From positions 1-8,826 of the forward strand of contig JAEWWM010000057.1 of the NCBI GenBank assembly GCA_023458915.1: 8,826 nucleotides of DNA. Direction: 5' to 3'. The position numbers and the translations under genes are program-made. This document shows, piece by piece, positions 6,313 through 8,826 of this stretch. A model generated the notes under the pieces. That model made no database searches and had not been told where the DNA came from. It saw only the letters and a list, made by a program, of their open reading frames with translations. Within the stretch, counting starts at the first letter, position 1; each line of letters starts with the position of its first letter. The stretch comes from Bacillota bacterium (lineage in GTDB: Bacteria; Bacillota; Clostridia; Oscillospirales; Acutalibacteraceae).

Positions 6313-7128
6313 ATGAAAAAATTTAAAAGTATGGATTTTAATCAAAATTTGTATAAAAAGCAAAATAATTTCATAAGTTTCATAAAAAAGAGCCTTTCAG
6401 TTGTTTTATCATTATTGTTAGTACTTTTTGTTGTGCCATTTCCAAGCGCAAATGCGTTATGGTATAAAACTGTCTTGCGAACTTTTGTTAATTCCCAAGG
6501 CTACATTGAAGGCATTAATAAAGCACTTGAAACACTTGAAAAATCTATTTCTACCATGCTTTCAAAAGCTAATAGTGATCCTAATGCCACTTTAGCTGCC
6601 GCAAAAACAAATTACAATACTATAGAAGAAATATTCAATAAAATTGCTGAATGTAATAGTTTAAAGGTTCCCACAGAAACAACCGAATATCACTCCCTTA
6701 CATTTCCTGTGAAAACAAGTACATTTCCTGTGAAAAGAATTATATATGAAACAGTTAAGTATAATTGTTATGTCATTGTCAAAGAAATAGCCGAAGATGC
6801 TAAATGTGAAATGAAAAAGACACCACTTATGTACCCTGATTCAATTACTGGAATTGAAAAAGCTTTAGTGAAAAAAAGATTTGCCATTTCCATTTTTCAA
6901 ACTGTTTTCAAGGTTATCTCGGAATTGACGGAAAGAAAAGGCCAAATTGATGAAGTTGTAAAAAGATTGCCCACTGAAAAAAACAGTCTATCCATCGACG
7001 ACACTACTTTGAAAGCAGCTTTTGATGCTGCCCAATCTGTTGGCGAAGCTGTTATTAATGCTACTGGAGCTATTAATAAAATTTCAGATAAATTTCCTTT
7101 TTTAAAAACTAAACAAGAAACAAGATAA
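6313..7128 (+). CDS. Secreted small helical protein, unknown function
   Basis: I do not recognise this 271-residue protein. Residues 1-26 form an unusually long basic n-region ending in KK, residues 27-41 are strongly hydrophobic, and PFPSANA gives a signal peptidase I site at A48|L49. The mature part is predicted by eye to be mostly helical. It has three cysteines (114, 152, 165) and a seven-residue duplication around TFPVK (130-134 and 137-141). There is no lipobox, LPXTG or second membrane segment. TGAGGA at 6295-6300 is 12 bases before the ATG, a long spacing; an ATG at 6331 has no better site and would shorten the n-region. Leader and first codons resemble those of the Cys-rich gene upstream (GAGGAA, an AT-rich spacer, MK(K)FK), which hints at shared origin or expression but is low-complexity. 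It converges on lgt. Confidence 0.8.
   Translation: MKKFKSMDFNQNLYKKQNNFISFIKKSLSVVLSLLLVLFVVPFPSANALWYKTVLRTFVNSQGYIEGINKALETLEKSISTMLSKANSDPNATLAAAKTNYNTIEEIFNKIAECNSLKVPTETTEYHSLTFPVKTSTFPVKRIIYETVKYNCYVIVKEIAEDAKCEMKKTPLMYPDSITGIEKALVKKRFAISIFQTVFKVISELTERKGQIDEVVKRLPTEKNSLSIDDTTLKAAFDAAQSVGEAVINATGAINKISDKFPFLKTKQETR
6700..6736 (+). repeat. 16-base direct repeat within the second secreted-protein gene
   Basis: ACATTTCCTGTGAAAA occurs perfectly at 6700-6715 and 6721-6736, a 21-base period that keeps the frame and encodes TFPVKTS followed by TFPVKRI. This looks like a recent seven-codon duplication. Confidence 0.85.
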
Positions 7129-7142
7129 TAATTTTTTATATT

Positions 7143-7946
7143 TCATTTTTTCAAGTGACGCCCGGATATTAACAACGCAATTGAACTTATAAAAAGAATT
7201 ATACTTAAAAGTTGTGATACCCTAATAAATGTGCCGGGCAAAATCAAACTATCGGTTCTAAGTCCTTCAATTAGGGCACGAAGTAACCCATAAAGCATCG
7301 TGTATATAAGAAATATATTACCGGGCTTGTATTTTATTTTTAAGCTGTAAAAATGGAGGAACAAAAAGCAAGCGAAGCAACCTAAAGATTCATAAAAAAA
7401 GCACGGATGAACAATTTTAAAAAACGTATTTTCACTCATCATGCCCCAGGGTAAGGTTGTTTCTGTTCCAAAAGCTTCTTGATTTACGAAATTCCCCCAT
7501 CTGCCAACAGTTTGCCCAATAATTAATCCCAAAGACATTAGATCTAAAACAGAACATAAATTTTTTTTCTTTATTTTTGCGAGTACTAAAACTCCCAAAA
7601 AACCGCCAATTATGGCGCCGTAAATTGCTATTCCGCCTTCAGGAATTATAAAAATTTTTATTAGATTCTCTTTATAAAAATTACTAGGATAGAAAATAAC
7701 ATAATAAATTCTCGCTCCTAAAATTCCGCATATAGAAGCGATTAGCGCAAAATCTGTCACATCATTTTGATTTAATCCAAATTCATGCGCTCTGCGGCTT
7801 ATATACAAAAAACCAAGTAAAAATCCAAGAGCAATTATTATCCCGTACCAATGCACATAAAAGTGTCCAATTTTAAAAGCTATCGGGCTGATTTTTAAAT
7901 AAATCCCAAGTTTCGGGGAAAAAACATTATATAAGATGTTATTCAT
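7143..7946 (-). CDS. lgt: Prolipoprotein diacylglyceryl transferase Lgt
   Basis: Integral membrane enzyme that moves diacylglycerol from phosphatidylglycerol to the lipobox cysteine of prolipoproteins, the first step of lipoprotein maturation. The 267-residue length is normal. Visible family motifs are HWYG (32-35), EGGIAIYGAIIGG (103-115), the signature GRWGNFVNQEAFG (148-160, with R149 and N152), HPCFFYES (180-187) and EGLRTDS (227-233). About seven hydrophobic segments fit the known topology. The ATG at 7944-7946 overlaps the stop of the upstream M16 peptidase gene as ATGA, and only a weak purine stretch precedes it, so translation is probably coupled. The 3' end faces the second secreted-protein gene across 14 bases with no terminator hairpin that I can see. 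Confidence 0.97.
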   Translation of the reverse strand: MNNILYNVFSPKLGIYLKISPIAFKIGHFYVHWYGIIIALGFLLGFLYISRRAHEFGLNQNDVTDFALIASICGILGARIYYVIFYPSNFYKENLIKIFIIPEGGIAIYGAIIGGFLGVLVLAKIKKKNLCSVLDLMSLGLIIGQTVGRWGNFVNQEAFGTETTLPWGMMSENTFFKIVHPCFFYESLGCFACFLFLHFYSLKIKYKPGNIFLIYTMLYGLLRALIEGLRTDSLILPGTFIRVSQLLSIILFISSIALLISGRHLKK

Positions 7947-8826
7947 TCTTTTGGCCGAACAATAGATAAGGCAGAATAATCACTCTCAAGCATAGATTTC
8001 AATCTATCGTTTGCTTTTTCCATAAAAGCTTTTTCCAAAATATTTATATATTCAAAAATTTCTTTCCCAGAAAGCGCAAAATCTAAAGTTAAATTAGCTA
8101 TAGCCGAAACGCTGTTAAATGCTGAAAGACTTTGACCGTAAACGGCTTTTTTTGCTCTTTCAAAAGTTTTTTTATCAATACCGTTTACATGAATTTTATC
8201 GGCATATTTTCGTATTATTTCCGCCGTTTTTTCCGGATTTTTTGATTCCCCTGAAAAAATCACAGAAGAATATCCGGGACCTTCGAAATATTCATAAGAA
8301 AACGAAGAAGTGTTTATAAGTTCTTTTTCTAAAAGTTCGCGGTACATCTCAGAAGTTCGCGAACCTATGCATTTGAGTATTATATTAGTGTAGACAAGAT
8401 CGCTCATATTTCGTCTTGACGCAGTAGCTACGTTTTCTTTAAACCCTAAGCTGAAAATTGAAGATTGAATATCACAACTTTCAGTAACCATTTTTTTATT
8501 AATTTCGTGCGGTTCTTCGGGGAAAAATCTTTCAACCTCGATGGATTTTGAATATTTAAGTTTCTTATCAGCTAATGTAAATATCTCATCAGGGTTAACA
8601 TCTCCGACAACCGAAAGTACCATATTATTAAGATTGTAAAATGTATTATAACATTCATAAAGCATTTCGGGTGTTATTTTAGTTATGGATTCGATCGAAC
8701 CAGCGATGTCATTTCTCACAGGATGATTTTTGTAAAGCGCACCAAGCAAGTTAATGGTAACTTTCCAGTCGGGACTGTCTTCATACATTTTTATTTCCTG
8801 ACCTATAATGCCTCTTTCTTTTTCCA
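7943..8826 (-). CDS. M16 (insulinase/pitrilysin) family peptidase, C-terminal part, cut by window edge
   Basis: The frame is open through the right edge, so the gene starts outside the window; 293 residues are visible. The first complete codons read EKERGIIGQEIKMYEDSPDW, the conserved segment that follows the catalytic domain of M16 peptidases, so the methionine at 8786-8788 is internal and not a start. LYKNHPVRNDIAGSIESITKITPEMLYECY and the NNMVLSVVGDVNPDEI segment are typical of the family. The zinc-binding HxxEH motif would lie upstream, so catalytic competence cannot be judged. The arrangement ahead of lgt and the KERGIIGQEI form suggest the YmfH-like branch rather than mitochondrial-type processing peptidases; this is inference. 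In related Gram-positives a second M16 gene often precedes it. The stop codon overlaps the lgt start by four bases. Confidence 0.92.
   Translation of the reverse strand, partial: EKERGIIGQEIKMYEDSPDWKVTINLLGALYKNHPVRNDIAGSIESITKITPEMLYECYNTFYNLNNMVLSVVGDVNPDEIFTLADKKLKYSKSIEVERFFPEEPHEINKKMVTESCDIQSSIFSLGFKENVATASRRNMSDLVYTNIILKCIGSRTSEMYRELLEKELINTSSFSYEYFEGPGYSSVIFSGESKNPEKTAEIIRKYADKIHVNGIDKKTFERAKKAVYGQSLSAFNSVSAIANLTLDFALSGKEIFEYINILEKAFMEKANDRLKSMLESDYSALSIVRPKE

Noticed and set aside
8119..8319. Plus-strand open frame of 66 codons
   Set aside because: Shadow of the M16 peptidase gene.
1..8826. CRISPR array, tRNA, rRNA, insertion sequence or integrase
   Set aside because: No regularly spaced repeats, cloverleaf sequences, rRNA motifs, terminal inverted repeats or transposase motifs were seen on either strand.

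Overview
The window is AT-rich bacterial DNA that most resembles a low-GC Gram-positive of the class Clostridia. The evidence is the gene order dgt-dnaG-rpoD (typical of clostridia), an M16 peptidase directly ahead of lgt, Shine-Dalgarno sequences of the GGAGG and AGGTGA type, and near-consensus sigma-A promoters with TATAAT -10 boxes. Nothing here fixes the genus.

Left block, minus strand (1-4576): transcription runs right to left through rpmE (ribosomal protein L31), yigZ (IMPACT/UPF0029 family), dgt (HD-domain dNTP triphosphohydrolase), dnaG (primase) and rpoD (primary sigma factor, cut off by the window edge after 217 codons). The only convincing minus-strand promoter is the one ahead of rpmE, so the five genes may share a transcript. 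yigZ and dgt overlap. The 101 bases between the rpmE stop and the preferred yigZ start hold an inverted-repeat element with two mutually exclusive stems. Together the block serves translation, dNTP control, replication priming and core transcription.

Middle block, plus strand (about 4700-7128): two genes of unknown function face the opposite way to everything around them. The first (454 aa) encodes an exported protein with 12 cysteines ahead of a long charged coiled coil. The second (271 aa) encodes a smaller exported, mainly helical protein. Each has its own likely promoter, and a strong rho-independent terminator separates them. The first promoter has a perfect 11-2-11 palindrome over its -35 box, a probable repressor site. 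The second has a 15-base palindrome between its -35 and -10 boxes. This pair is the accessory and least explained part of the window, and looks like a small secreted-protein cassette set between housekeeping genes.

Right block, minus strand (7143-8826): lgt (prolipoprotein diacylglyceryl transferase) preceded by the C-terminal two-thirds of an M16/insulinase-family peptidase that runs off the right edge. The two overlap by four bases (ATGA) and are probably translationally coupled. lgt converges on the second secreted-protein gene with only 14 bases between the stop codons and no visible terminator.

I see no tRNA or rRNA gene, CRISPR array, transposase or clear pseudogene.
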